Source of the DNA: Bradyrhizobium sp. CIAT3101
Lineage (GTDB): Bacteria; Pseudomonadota; Alphaproteobacteria; Rhizobiales; Xanthobacteraceae
Direction of reading: 5' to 3'
NCBI RefSeq assembly: GCF_029714945.1
Contig: NZ_CP121634.1
Location: 3,121,001-3,185,000 of the forward strand
Length of the DNA stretch: 64,000 nt
Notes under the pieces: generated by a model
What the model was told of the DNA's origin: nothing
Databases searched by the model: none
The model's input: the letters and a program-made list of their open reading frames with translations, nothing else
In this document: positions 11,068-19,656 of the stretch, piece after piece
How positions within the stretch are numbered: the first letter of the stretch is position 1
Layout of the letters: every line of letters starts with the position of its first letter
Program-made: the position numbers and the translations under genes

Positions 11068-11991
11068 ATGGATCGTCTGGATGCGATGAAGGTGTTCGTC
11101 CTTGCGGTGGACGAGGGCAGCCTGGCCGCCGCAGGCCGCAAGCTCGGTCGCTCGCCGGCCGCGGTGAGCCGCGCCATCGCCTTCCTGGAGGGGCAGGTCG
11201 GCGCCGAGCTGCTGCACCGGACCACGCGGTCGATCAAGCTGAGCGAGGAGGGCGAGCGCTATGCCGCTATCTGCCGGCGCGTGCTGACCGAACTCGAAGA
11301 GGCCGACGCCATTGCGGCCGGCCCGCGCGCGGCGCCACGGGGTCTGCTGACGATCACGGCGCCAGTGGTGTCAGGCGAGATGGTGTTGCGCCCGATCCTG
11401 GATGCGTTTCTGGACGCTTATCCGACCGTTTCGGCAAAGCTGCTGCTGTTCGATCGTGCGGTCAACCTGATCGAGGAGGGGGTCGATATCGCGCTTCGCA
11501 TCGGTCCGCTTGCGGATTCAGCGATGGTGGCGTTGCCTCTCGGTGAGGTCCGGCGGGTCGTGGTGGCCGCGCCGCGCTATCTGAAGCAGCATCCGCGCAT
11601 CGCGGAGCCAGGCGACCTCGCCAAACACCAGATCGTGGCGATGGCGCATCTGCCGAATTCATGGACCTTCGCGCCGTCGAGGAATTCAACGGTGCCGCGG
11701 ACGGTTCAGTTCACGCCGCGCCTGATGGTCAACAGCACCTATGCGGCGGTCGCCTCCGCGGTGGCCGGGCGCGGCATCGCGCGGATGTATTCCTATCAAG
11801 TTGCCGAGCAGGTCGCGCGCGGCGAACTCGAGGTCCTGCTTGCGAGCGACGAGGATCCGGAGATGCCGGCGAACCTGATCTCGCCGCAGGGCCGGCTCTC
11901 GGTGCCGAAGGTGCGTGCCTTCGCCGATTTTGCCGTGCCCCGTCTGAAGAAGCACTTTGCACAGTTCAGGAAGAGCATTGGCGCTCGCTGA
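11068..11991 (+). CDS. LysR-family transcriptional regulator
   Basis: 307 residues from the ATG at 11068, preceded by GGGAAGG; an earlier in-frame ATG would add 30 residues that do not belong to the family. The N-terminal winged helix-turn-helix reads LAAAGRKLGRSPAAVSRAI followed by LLHRTTRSIKLSEEG. The remainder is a periplasmic-binding-like effector domain of the CrgA/DmlR type. LysR proteins usually control the divergently transcribed neighbour, here the SDR/tautomerase/MFS operon. The effector is unknown. Confidence 0.93.
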   Translation: MDRLDAMKVFVLAVDEGSLAAAGRKLGRSPAAVSRAIAFLEGQVGAELLHRTTRSIKLSEEGERYAAICRRVLTELEEADAIAAGPRAAPRGLLTITAPVVSGEMVLRPILDAFLDAYPTVSAKLLLFDRAVNLIEEGVDIALRIGPLADSAMVALPLGEVRRVVVAAPRYLKQHPRIAEPGDLAKHQIVAMAHLPNSWTFAPSRNSTVPRTVQFTPRLMVNSTYAAVASAVAGRGIARMYSYQVAEQVARGELEVLLASDEDPEMPANLISPQGRLSVPKVRAFADFAVPRLKKHFAQFRKSIGAR

Positions 11992-12138
11992 GGTGTCGCG
12001 CCGCTTCTGCCAATGCGTTGTTTTGCGTATACGGCCGCCGGGCTGAATCGGCGATGGTTCCGAACGGTTAACGCCGGATTAACGGATGAGTCCTAGCCTG
12101 TCTCGGCCGGGGTTACTCGCAAGGCCGAGGTGAGCCCA

Positions 12139-12294
12139 ATGGAAGCCCAGAAGATCGCGGTCGACGCCGTCGTCGCGCTGACCGATTGCGACCGCGACGC
12201 CGTCATCGCGTTTATCCGCCGGCTCTATCTCGCCGGCGTCACCGACCCCAAGCGCCTGACCTTCAAGGGCCTCCAGGCGCTGTCCCGGGCGTGA
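12139..12294 (+). CDS. Small conserved-looking protein, 51 aa
   Basis: An ATG at 12139 opens a 51-codon frame ending TGA at 12292-12294, starting MEAQKIAVDAVVALTDCDRD. Third codon positions are strongly G/C, as in neighbouring genes, and GAGGTGAGCCCA precedes the ATG as a ribosome site. The composition suggests two short helices. I recognise no domain. It could be a small soluble protein of unknown function. Confidence 0.6.
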   Translation: MEAQKIAVDAVVALTDCDRDAVIAFIRRLYLAGVTDPKRLTFKGLQALSRA

Positions 12295-12438
12295 TTCGGC
12301 CGATTTCGGTTCATTTTAGCCCGGGTTCCGTCCCCGAGCTCTCCCCAGCGTGACCGCAACCCCCCGGTGAATATCTTGCCGGTGGGGGCCGGCCGCGGTA
12401 GATCACGTCCCCGGCTGGGTTACTCGGGATTTGGGGAA

Positions 12439-13368
12439 ATGCTGAAACAGCTTTTTGCGCCGCAGCTTGTCATTTTGTATGTGCTGGCGGCATCGACGAT
12501 TTACGTTCACTTTCGGGGCAAGCAGCGGTTGCGCTTCGCGCGCCAGCTCGGCGATCACTCGACCTATCTCGCACCTTATAACGTGCTGATGTATGCGGGC
12601 TCGGCCGTGCCGAACAAGCCTGTCATCTCGGTCGAGCAGTTTCCCGAGTTGAAGCCGCTCAGCGAGAACTGGGAGACCATCCGCGACGAGGCCGTCCGCC
12701 TGTTCGACGAAGGCTTTATCCGCGCGGCAGCGAAGAACAACGACTGGGGTTTCTACTCATTCTTCAAGAGCGGCTGGAAACGCTTTTACCTGAAATGGTA
12801 CGACGACTTCCTGCCCTCGGCGAACACGCTGTGCCCGAAGACGGTGGAGCTGCTCAAGTCGATCCCGAGCGTGCACGGCGCCATGTTCGCGATGCTGCCT
12901 CCGGGCGGCAAGCTCGGCGCTCATCGCGATCCCTTTGCCGGATCGCTGCGCTATCACCTCGGCCTCGTCACGCCGAACTCGAACAAGTGCCGCATCCTCG
13001 TTGACGGCGTCGAATGCGTCTGGCGCGACGGCGAGGCCTTCATGTTCGACGAGACCTTCATCCACAGCGCCGAGAACCAGACTGACGTCAATCGCATCAT
13101 CCTGTTCTGCGATGTCGAGCGTCCGATGAAGTTCGGCTTCATGACCGCGATCAACCGCTGGGTCAGCCATCACATCGTCAAGGCGTCGGCGACCCAGAAC
13201 GTCGAAGGCGAGAGCGTCGGCGTGCTCAACAAGGTGTTCGGCAAGCTCTACGAGATCCATCTCGGCAGCCGCAAGGTCAAGGAGTGGAACCGCAACGTCT
13301 ACTACACGCTGAAGTACTCGGTGACGGCTCTGATCCTCGGCCTGATCGTGTATTCGGCGCTGACGTAG
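12439..13368 (+). CDS. lpxO: Aspartyl/asparaginyl beta-hydroxylase family, LpxO-like
   Basis: 309 residues from the ATG at 12439; an upstream GTG adds only a non-conserved leader. The N-terminus (QLVILYVLAASTIYVHF) and C-terminus (ALILGLIVYSAL) each form a membrane helix. The central Fe(II)/2-oxoglutarate dioxygenase domain keeps His162 and Asp164 (GAHRDPFAG), a distal His209 (FIHSAEN) and Arg219 for 2-oxoglutarate. LpxO proteins hydroxylate the secondary acyl chain of lipid A at the inner membrane. This fits the LPS genes elsewhere in the window, but the substrate is inferred. A terminator follows at 13483-13517. Confidence 0.85.
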   Translation: MLKQLFAPQLVILYVLAASTIYVHFRGKQRLRFARQLGDHSTYLAPYNVLMYAGSAVPNKPVISVEQFPELKPLSENWETIRDEAVRLFDEGFIRAAAKNNDWGFYSFFKSGWKRFYLKWYDDFLPSANTLCPKTVELLKSIPSVHGAMFAMLPPGGKLGAHRDPFAGSLRYHLGLVTPNSNKCRILVDGVECVWRDGEAFMFDETFIHSAENQTDVNRIILFCDVERPMKFGFMTAINRWVSHHIVKASATQNVEGESVGVLNKVFGKLYEIHLGSRKVKEWNRNVYYTLKYSVTALILGLIVYSALT

Positions 13369-13373
13369 GTGCG

Positions 13374-13478
13374 TAGGGCGGATTAGCGAAGCGCAATCCG
13401 CCACTCGGCCGCATCGGCAATTGGCATGGGTGATGCGGCGCGATGCGTTGGCGGATTACGCTTCGCTAATCCGCCCTA
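13374..13478. repeat. Pair of 30-base inverted repeats
   Basis: The arm at 13374-13403 (begins TAGGGCGGATTAGCGAAGCG) is matched by the reverse complement of 13449-13478 with a single mismatch (29 of 30). A 45-base spacer separates them. The motif belongs to the GGCGGATTA-type intergenic repeats seen in many proteobacteria. It could form a long cruciform or mRNA hairpin just after the lpxO-like stop and before the terminator. Confidence 0.85.
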
Positions 13479-13482
13479 CAAG

Positions 13483-13517
13483 AAAGCCCCGGAGCATCCT
13501 CCGGGGCTTTGTTGTTT
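13483..13517. terminator. Bidirectional rho-independent terminator
   Basis: AAAGCCCCGGAG and CTCCGGGGCTTT make a perfect 12-bp stem with a CATC loop, followed by GTTGTTT on the plus strand. It lies between the convergent lpxO-like gene and mosA and can serve both. It is nearly the same sequence as the terminator after ahcY. Confidence 0.85.
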
Positions 13518-13535
13518 GTGAGCGTTGCCACATCG

Positions 13536-14363
13536 CTACGCCGGCTTGGCACCCGTCTGAATGATTGTCCCCACATGCTGTCCGCGCAGGGCCGCGCCGA
13601 TCCGGCCCGGCACGAGGCCGTTCACCACCTGCACGCGCGCGATGTGGCGTGCATTCGCCATCACCTCGAGCAGCGCGGGATCGAACGGCAGCGTGCCCTT
13701 GAGCTTCGCAAGTTCGGCGAAGCTCGTTTCTTTCAAGAGCTCGGCCTTCTTGCCGTCTGCGCCATTGGGATCGGTGGTGTAGACGCCATCGACATCCTCG
13801 ACGATCGTCAAACCCGCGGCACCAAGCGCGTCGGCGAGCAGGAAGGCGCCGGTATCAGCGCGATGCAGCGGGATGCGCGCGGTCGGGAACTCGTGATGGT
13901 GGTAGGGCGGGAACGCGCTGCCGACGACCGCGCGCGCCGCTTGAAGATGAATCGCGAGCTGGCTCGCGATGGTGCCGTGCTCGACATAGGAGACGCCCTC
14001 GGGCGCGAGCAGGCTCGCCAGGATGTGGCCGTTCTGACCCGCCTCGCTGGCGGCGAGCGGCGCGAGCGAGCCGGCCGGCAGGCCGAGGTCGAGACCGACG
14101 CTGTAGAGATGGCGGGCACGGATGCCGGCGCCGGTCAGGATCAGCAGGCGATGCTCGGGCAGCAGCGCGCGCAGTTCGTCGACGAGCGGCAGGATGGCCT
14201 CAGCGCCACGATCCATGATGCGGCCGCCGATCTTGATGACCTGCAGCCAGGGCAGCAGCTTGATCGGGCGATTGCCGGCGACGGGGCGGGTGAGATCGCT
14301 GTCCAGAAGGGTCTGGCGCGCGAGCGGCGAGGCGACGTGCTTGATCTGGTTGGTGTCAGCCAT
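13536..14363 (-). CDS. mosA: Molybdenum storage protein, alpha subunit
   Basis: 275 residues from the ATG at 14363. The sequence belongs to the amino acid kinase fold and resembles the Azotobacter vinelandii MosA subunit along its length: [13 protein letters not shown] at the start, [14 protein letters not shown], the [19 protein letters not shown] nucleotide region, and PPYHHHEFP with His155-157, the region of the cluster-binding histidine in the known structure. MosA and MosB form a hexamer that stores molybdate or tungstate as polyoxometalate clusters using ATP. It lies 13 bases after mosB in the same unit. Confidence 0.92.
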   Translation of the reverse strand: MADTNQIKHVASPLARQTLLDSDLTRPVAGNRPIKLLPWLQVIKIGGRIMDRGAEAILPLVDELRALLPEHRLLILTGAGIRARHLYSVGLDLGLPAGSLAPLAASEAGQNGHILASLLAPEGVSYVEHGTIASQLAIHLQAARAVVGSAFPPYHHHEFPTARIPLHRADTGAFLLADALGAAGLTIVEDVDGVYTTDPNGADGKKAELLKETSFAELAKLKGTLPFDPALLEVMANARHIARVQVVNGLVPGRIGAALRGQHVGTIIQTGAKPA

Positions 14364-14376
14364 GACGGTGCTCTCT

Positions 14377-15189
14377 TCAGCTCGCGGTGATGATGGTGCC
14401 GACATGCTCGCCCGCGAGCGCGCGGGTGAGATTGCCGGGAACGAGGCCGTTCACGACCTGCACCTGGCGGACGTGGCGCGCTGCGGTGAGGAGATCGAGC
14501 ACCGGGAATTCCAGGATGGAATCCTGTAGACCCTTGGCCTTCATTTCGGCCACCGAGATTTTTGGAATGAAGGTCGCTTTCTCTGACGTTTTCGGGTTCG
14601 CGGTGTAGAGACCGTTCTCGTCCTTCACATAGATCATCGCCTTGCAGCCGAATTGCTCGGCGACGAGGAAGCATCCGGCATCGGTGCGGTAGGGCGGGAT
14701 CACGCCTTCCGCCGCGGGCCGCATCCAGAGGCTATAGGGCGGCATGCCTGCGAAGATGACGGCGTTCACCTCGGCGAGAAACAGCGGCACGGACGAGAGT
14801 CCTGCGCTGCTGACCGCGGAGATGCCGTGCTTGGCCAAGAGCTGTCCGAGCATCGCGGCGTTCTGGTCGGCTACCGAGGCGCCGAGCTGCGACAGCACGC
14901 CGGCGGGCAGGCGAAGCCCGGCGGCGATCGAATAGAGATGCCGCGCGCGGGTGCCGGCGCCGGTGCCGATCAGGAGCTTGTGGGCTTTACGGGCCGCAAC
15001 GATCTCCTCGACGATCGGATAGACCGCGGCGCGACCGCGATCGATCATGCTCTGCCCGCCGATCTTGATGACCGTTGCATCCGGCAGGATGCGGAAGTCC
15101 GAAGCTTTCTCCGCCGCGGCGACAAGCTGTGGGTCGGTGAGCGGGCGCTGCATCAGCAGCCCCTCGAGCTCCGTGATCGTGTTCGACAT
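14377..15189 (-). CDS. mosB: Molybdenum storage protein, beta subunit
   Basis: 270 residues, the same length as I recall for A. vinelandii MosB. Diagnostic stretches are [58 protein letters not shown] and the C-terminal [19 protein letters not shown]. The ATG at 15189 has GAGAGG seven bases upstream; an ATG at 15198 is too close to that site. This is the first gene of the mosB-mosA unit. No nitrogenase, mod transport or other molybdenum-uptake gene is next to it in the window, although an orphan molybdenum hydroxylase lies at 40286. Confidence 0.92.
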   Translation of the reverse strand: MSNTITELEGLLMQRPLTDPQLVAAAEKASDFRILPDATVIKIGGQSMIDRGRAAVYPIVEEIVAARKAHKLLIGTGAGTRARHLYSIAAGLRLPAGVLSQLGASVADQNAAMLGQLLAKHGISAVSSAGLSSVPLFLAEVNAVIFAGMPPYSLWMRPAAEGVIPPYRTDAGCFLVAEQFGCKAMIYVKDENGLYTANPKTSEKATFIPKISVAEMKAKGLQDSILEFPVLDLLTAARHVRQVQVVNGLVPGNLTRALAGEHVGTIITAS

Positions 15190-15323
15190 CCGAGACATCC
15201 TCTCGTTTTCTGATGCGGTCTCTGCGGTGGGACCCTCCGGTCCCGACACGCGAATCTTGCTGCACTGGCCGGTCCATGGCAACAAGGTTCGTCGCGATTT
15301 ACCGGCCAAACATGGAGCAGGCA

Positions 15324-15782
15324 ATGGCCCAATTGCCACTTGCGAACACCGAGACCGTGCAATTCTTCCGCGCGTGGCTGGAGACCTTCTCAGGGTTTGT
15401 CCGCGAGGTCGACTATGCCTCGGCGCGACCGCTGTTCCATCCGGACGTACTCGCGTTCGGGACGCATAACGACGTCATCCCCGGCCTCGACCAGTGGGTC
15501 ACGACGCAATGGAATAATGTCTGGCCGAAGACGACCGACTTCCGCTTCGTGCTCGAGCAGACCCAGGTTCTGGCATCACCAGATGGCATGACGACGACCG
15601 TGATCGCACCGTGGACGAGCACGGGCTATCATCCCGACGGCAGCGCGTTTCCGCGCCCCGGCCGGGCGACCATGATCTTTTCGAGAGATGGCGATCGCTG
15701 GCTGTGCGTGCATTCGCACATGTCGCTCAATCGCGGCGTGCCGCAGACGAGCCACGCGAATCGGCCAGTGAAGGCCTGGTAG
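15324..15782 (+). CDS. NTF2-like / SnoaL-fold protein
   Basis: 152 residues from the ATG at 15324, chosen for its GGAG site six bases upstream; ATGs at 15276 and 15312 are in frame. The pattern FFRAWLETFSGF, LFHPDVLAFGTHNDVIPGLD, and FSRDGDRWLCVHSHMSL fits the small alpha+beta barrel of the SnoaL/DUF4440 group. Members are small enzymes or ligand-binding proteins, and the ligand cannot be read here. It is divergent from mosB with a short shared promoter region, and a terminator follows at 15809-15844. Confidence 0.78.
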   Translation: MAQLPLANTETVQFFRAWLETFSGFVREVDYASARPLFHPDVLAFGTHNDVIPGLDQWVTTQWNNVWPKTTDFRFVLEQTQVLASPDGMTTTVIAPWTSTGYHPDGSAFPRPGRATMIFSRDGDRWLCVHSHMSLNRGVPQTSHANRPVKAW

Positions 15783-15808
15783 ATCGCGATCACACGTTCG
15801 ACATGCAA

Positions 15809-15844
15809 AAGGCCCCGGACAGGTCCGGGGCCTTTCGATTTCCA
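15809..15844. terminator. Bidirectional rho-independent terminator
   Basis: AAAGGCCCCGGA and TCCGGGGCCTTT make a perfect 12-bp stem with a CAGG loop, between the convergent NTF2-like and FAH-family genes. Confidence 0.85.
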
Positions 15845-15857
15845 GATGTCGTGCAGC

Positions 15858-16559
15858 TTATTCCGGCTGGCCGATGCTGACCTTCAGCGTGCCGACGCCG
15901 TCGACGCCGCATTCGAGCTTGTCGCCCGGCTGGAGCTGCGACACGCCGGCCGGCGTGCCCGTCATGATGATGTCGCCGGCAGCGAGCTTCACCTGCTGGG
16001 ACAGCTGCCAGATCGTCTCGGGCACGTTCCAGATCATCTGCTCGAGGTCGCCCGTCTGGGCTTCCTTGCCGTTGACCGTGAGCCAGATCTTGCCCTTGGT
16101 GGGATGCCCGATCTTCGAGGCCGGCTGGATGGCGGAGGCGGGCGCCGAGCCGTCGAACGACTTGCCGATCTCCCACGGACGCTCCTTCTTGCGCGAGGCG
16201 ATCTGGAGGTCGCGGCGGGTGAGGTCGATGCCGACGGCATAGCCGTAGACATGATCGAGCGCCTTCTCGGCGGGGATGTTGAGGCCGCCGCTCTTGAGCG
16301 CGACGATCAGCTCGACCTCGTGATGCAGGTCCTTGGTCAGCGGCGGATAGGGGATGGTGGCGCCATCGGGCACGAGCATGTCGGCGTGCTTGGCGAAGAA
16401 GAACGGCGGCGCGCGCTCGTCATTGCCCATCTCGCGGATGTGCTCGAGATAATTGCGGCCGACGCACCAGATGCGGCGAACCGGATAACGGCCGGCCTCA
16501 CCGACGACGGGGAGCGAAGCCTGGGGCGGAAGCGGGATGACATAGGAGGCGGCGTTCAT
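15858..16559 (-). CDS. Fumarylacetoacetate hydrolase-family enzyme
   Basis: 233 residues, the length of single-domain FAH enzymes. The metal site is visible in LHHEVEL (Glu81, Glu83) and VGIDLTRRD (Asp112); CVGRNYLEH and GTPAGVSQLQPGD are also family marks. The sequence is close to the fumarylpyruvate hydrolase type of the gentisate/salicylate pathway, which cleaves a C-C bond in a diketo acid. No gentisate dioxygenase or maleylpyruvate isomerase is in the window, so the exact substrate is uncertain. Confidence 0.88.
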   Translation of the reverse strand: MNAASYVIPLPPQASLPVVGEAGRYPVRRIWCVGRNYLEHIREMGNDERAPPFFFAKHADMLVPDGATIPYPPLTKDLHHEVELIVALKSGGLNIPAEKALDHVYGYAVGIDLTRRDLQIASRKKERPWEIGKSFDGSAPASAIQPASKIGHPTKGKIWLTVNGKEAQTGDLEQMIWNVPETIWQLSQQVKLAAGDIIMTGTPAGVSQLQPGDKLECGVDGVGTLKVSIGQPE

Positions 16560-16595
16560 GAAGCGGTCTCGCTGCTCTTGGGTTGATAGGGAACT

Positions 16596-18398
16596 CTATG
16601 CGGTTGCGCTGATCGGCGCCAGCGCGCCGGTGTCGTAGTGCTGCAGGCGGAAGAACGAGGCGTAGCGGCCGCCACGGCGCAGCAACTCTTCATGCCGGCC
16701 CTGCTCGACGATCTCGCCACCCTCGACCACCAGGATCGCGTCGGCGTGCATGATGGTGTGCAGACGATGCGCGATCACGATGGTGGTGCGGTTCTGGCAG
16801 AGATGCTCGATCGCCTCCTGAACCTGCCGTTCGGACTCGGAATCGAGCGCGGCGGTGGCTTCGTCCAGCAGGATGATCGGCGCGTTCTTGATCAGCGCGC
16901 GGGCAACCGCGATGCGCTGGCGCTGCCCGCCGGACAGCTGCGTGCCGTGCTCGCCGACCGGCGTGTCGTAGCCGAGCGGGAAACCCATGATGAAATCGTG
17001 CGCGCAGGCCGCCTTCGCCGCCTCGATGATCTCGTTCTCGCTCGCGCCCGGCTTGCCGAAGGCGATGTTGTTGCGGATGGTGTCGCGGAACAGATAGACG
17101 TCCTGACCGACATAGGCGGTCTGTGCCCGCAGCGATTTGCGCGACACCGCGCCGATCGACTGGCCGTCGATCACGATGTCGCCTTGCGTCACCTCGTAGA
17201 AGCGGAGCAGCAGCGCCAGCACGGTCGATTTGCCGCCACCGGAGGGGCCGACCAGCGCGGTGACCTTGCCGGGTTCGGCGATGAAGCTCATGCGGTTGAG
17301 CACGGTCTCGTTGGCGCGGTAGCAGAAGCTGACGTCGCGCATCTCGATCTTTGCTTCGGAGAGCTTCAGCGCCGGCTTGTCGTCGTCGGAATGCTCGCTG
17401 GCCGGGCTGTCGACGACTTCGAGCAGCATGCGCGCGCCGACGAGCTGGCTGTTGAGGTCGATGTTGAGCCGCGCCAGCCGCTTGGCGGGCTCGGTCGCCA
17501 TCAGGAAGGCGGTCATGAACGAGAAGAACGCGCCGGGCGTGGCGTTGAGCGCGACCACGCTGTAGCCGCCATAGAGCAGGCAGCCGGCGACCGCGAAGCC
17601 GCCGAGCATTTCCATCAGCGGGTTGGAGCGGTTGGCGACGCGGGCCATCTTGTTGGCGTTGCGCTCGACGATCGCGATGTTCTCGTCGATGCGGCTCTGC
17701 ATGGTGTCTTCGAGTGTGAACGCCTTCACCGTGCGGATGCCCTGCAGCGATTCCTGCATCGTCTCCAGGATGTCGGCGGTGCCGGTGAACTGGTTGTAGG
17801 CGAGGCCCTTGATGCGCTTGACCAGCTTGCGCAGCACCAGCATCGCCGGCGGCACCGCGACGAGGCCGATCAGCGACATCAGCGGATCCTGCCACACCAT
17901 CACACCGATCATGGCGAGCAGCATCAGCAGGTCGCGCCCGATGGCGTTGACCAGCATGTTGAGCACGTCGGTGATCGATTTGGCGCCGGCCGTCAGCCGC
18001 GCCAGAAATTCGGATGAATGCCGCTCCGAGAAGAAGCCGACGCTCTCGCGCATCAGCTTGGCGAACAGCTGGCGCTGGTTGGTGGCGAGGATGGCGTTGC
18101 TGATCTTGGTCAGGATCACCATGTGGCCGTAGGTCGCCACGCCCTTGATGAACAGCAGGATCACCGTGATGCCCGAGAACATCGCGATGCCCGGGATGTT
18201 CTTGTCGACATAGGCCTGGTTGATGACCTGGCCGAGCACGTAGGTCGCGCCTGCGGTCGAGCCGGCGGCCGCCGCCATCAGCGCAAAGGCAACGAGGTAG
18301 CGCCGCCAGTAGATGATCCCCTGTTCCGCCACGAGGCGGCGAATGAGGACCATTGCCTCATAGGGATCGTCGGTGATTTTCTTTGGAAACTGGGCCAT
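16596..18398 (-). CDS. ABC exporter, fused membrane and ATPase domains (MsbA-like)
   Basis: 600 residues from the ATG at 18398; an in-frame TTG at 18419 is less likely. About six membrane helices in the first 330 residues are followed by an ATPase domain with Walker A GPSGGGKST, signature LSGGQRQR, Walker B IILLDEATAALDSE and the switch His in VIAHRLHT. Half-transporters of this build work as dimers and flip lipids or export glycans. Its place beside galE and glycosyltransferases suggests LPS or polysaccharide lipid export. The galE gene ends 119 bases upstream on the same strand. Confidence 0.9.
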   Translation of the reverse strand: MAQFPKKITDDPYEAMVLIRRLVAEQGIIYWRRYLVAFALMAAAAGSTAGATYVLGQVINQAYVDKNIPGIAMFSGITVILLFIKGVATYGHMVILTKISNAILATNQRQLFAKLMRESVGFFSERHSSEFLARLTAGAKSITDVLNMLVNAIGRDLLMLLAMIGVMVWQDPLMSLIGLVAVPPAMLVLRKLVKRIKGLAYNQFTGTADILETMQESLQGIRTVKAFTLEDTMQSRIDENIAIVERNANKMARVANRSNPLMEMLGGFAVAGCLLYGGYSVVALNATPGAFFSFMTAFLMATEPAKRLARLNIDLNSQLVGARMLLEVVDSPASEHSDDDKPALKLSEAKIEMRDVSFCYRANETVLNRMSFIAEPGKVTALVGPSGGGKSTVLALLLRFYEVTQGDIVIDGQSIGAVSRKSLRAQTAYVGQDVYLFRDTIRNNIAFGKPGASENEIIEAAKAACAHDFIMGFPLGYDTPVGEHGTQLSGGQRQRIAVARALIKNAPIILLDEATAALDSESERQVQEAIEHLCQNRTTIVIAHRLHTIMHADAILVVEGGEIVEQGRHEELLRRGGRYASFFRLQHYDTGALAPISATA

Positions 18399-18517
18399 CC
18401 GTAGTCCATTGACGGCCAAGGCGAAAAGCCTGCCCGCGCGTCAGGGATCGAATGGCCTCTGTGCCCGCTAAAGCTACGGTTTTCAAGCCCAATTAAGGGC
18501 TTGCGTCCGGATGGATT

Positions 18518-19531
18518 CTAGGCCGAGACGGCGTGGCGGAGCTCGCCATGGCGCTCGCGGAACAGCTTGTCCTCCCAGGCCAGCGCGTGCGCCGCGATGG
18601 TCTCGAGGTCCTCGTATTGCGGCTTCCAGTCGAGCAGGCCGCGGATGCGGCTGGTGTCGGCGACCATGGTCATGATGTCGCCGGGCCGGCGCGGGGCGTA
18701 TTGCACGGCGAAGCTGCGGCCCGACACCCGCCGCACGGCGTCGATGGTTTCGAGCACCGAATAGCCGCGGCCATAGCCGCAGTTCAGCGTCGTCGAGGCG
18801 CCGCCATTGCGCAGATAGGCGAGCGCGGAGCGATGCGCCTGCGACAGATCCGTCACGTGGATGAAGTCGCGGATGCAGCTGCCGTCCTGGGTCGGGTAGT
18901 CGGTGCCGAACACGTCGATCTTGGCGCGCTGGCCGGTCGCGGCTTCCACCGCGATCTTGAGCAGATGCGTGGCACCGACGGTGGCAAGCCCGATGCGGGC
19001 CTGCGGATCGGCACCCGCGACGTTGAAATAGCGCAGCGTCACGTACTGCATGCCGTAGGCGGCGGCGACGTCGTGCAGCATGATCTCGGTCATCAGCTTG
19101 GACGAGCCGTAAGGAGACAGCGGCCGCGTCGGCGCGTGTTCGGGCACCGGCACCTGGTCCGGATTGCCGTAGACGGCGGCGGTCGAGGAGAAGATGAAGC
19201 GGCTGATGCCGCGCTTCACCGCGACGTTGAGCAGATTGCGCGCGGTCATGAAATTGTTGCGGTAGTAGCCGAGCGGATCGCGCATCGAATCCGGCACGAC
19301 CACGGAGCCCGCGAAATGGATGATGCTCTCGATGTTGTGCTGGGCGATCACGCCCTCGAGCAGGTTCTCGTCGCCGGCATCGCCGATGAACAGCGGAACG
19401 CCCTCGGGCAGATAAGCGGAGAAACCGGTGGAGAGATCGTCGATCACGACGACGTCCTCGCCGGCTTCCGCCAGCGCCAGGACCGTGTGACTTCCGATAT
19501 AGCCGGCGCCGCCGGTGACTAGCACAGTCAT
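18518..19531 (-). CDS. galE: UDP-glucose 4-epimerase
   Basis: 337 residues, the standard GalE length. The NAD site VTGGAGYIGSHT, the SSTAAVYGNP serine region, the active-site Tyr-x3-Lys in PYGSSKLMTE and the late NCGYGRGYSVLE are all typical. It interconverts UDP-glucose and UDP-galactose (sometimes the N-acetyl forms) in the cytoplasm, supplying sugars for LPS and exopolysaccharide. It is divergent from the GT4 gene at 19657 and upstream of the ABC exporter. Confidence 0.95.
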   Translation of the reverse strand: MTVLVTGGAGYIGSHTVLALAEAGEDVVVIDDLSTGFSAYLPEGVPLFIGDAGDENLLEGVIAQHNIESIIHFAGSVVVPDSMRDPLGYYRNNFMTARNLLNVAVKRGISRFIFSSTAAVYGNPDQVPVPEHAPTRPLSPYGSSKLMTEIMLHDVAAAYGMQYVTLRYFNVAGADPQARIGLATVGATHLLKIAVEAATGQRAKIDVFGTDYPTQDGSCIRDFIHVTDLSQAHRSALAYLRNGGASTTLNCGYGRGYSVLETIDAVRRVSGRSFAVQYAPRRPGDIMTMVADTSRIRGLLDWKPQYEDLETIAAHALAWEDKLFRERHGELRHAVSA

Positions 19532-19656
19532 GATCTCACCCGTCTTCGATCAACGCACCAAGTTAACGTTTGCGCGGTGAAGAGGGGGTTTCGGGCCGGC
19601 TGAACTGGTCACTATGCTTAATGTTGCGTATAGGACTTTGCGAAACGGAGCACGAC

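Noticed and set aside
13536..15189. Two UMP kinase genes
   Set aside because: They share the amino acid kinase fold, but the conserved segments match MosA and MosB, and UMP kinase would be a single gene near frr and tsf.
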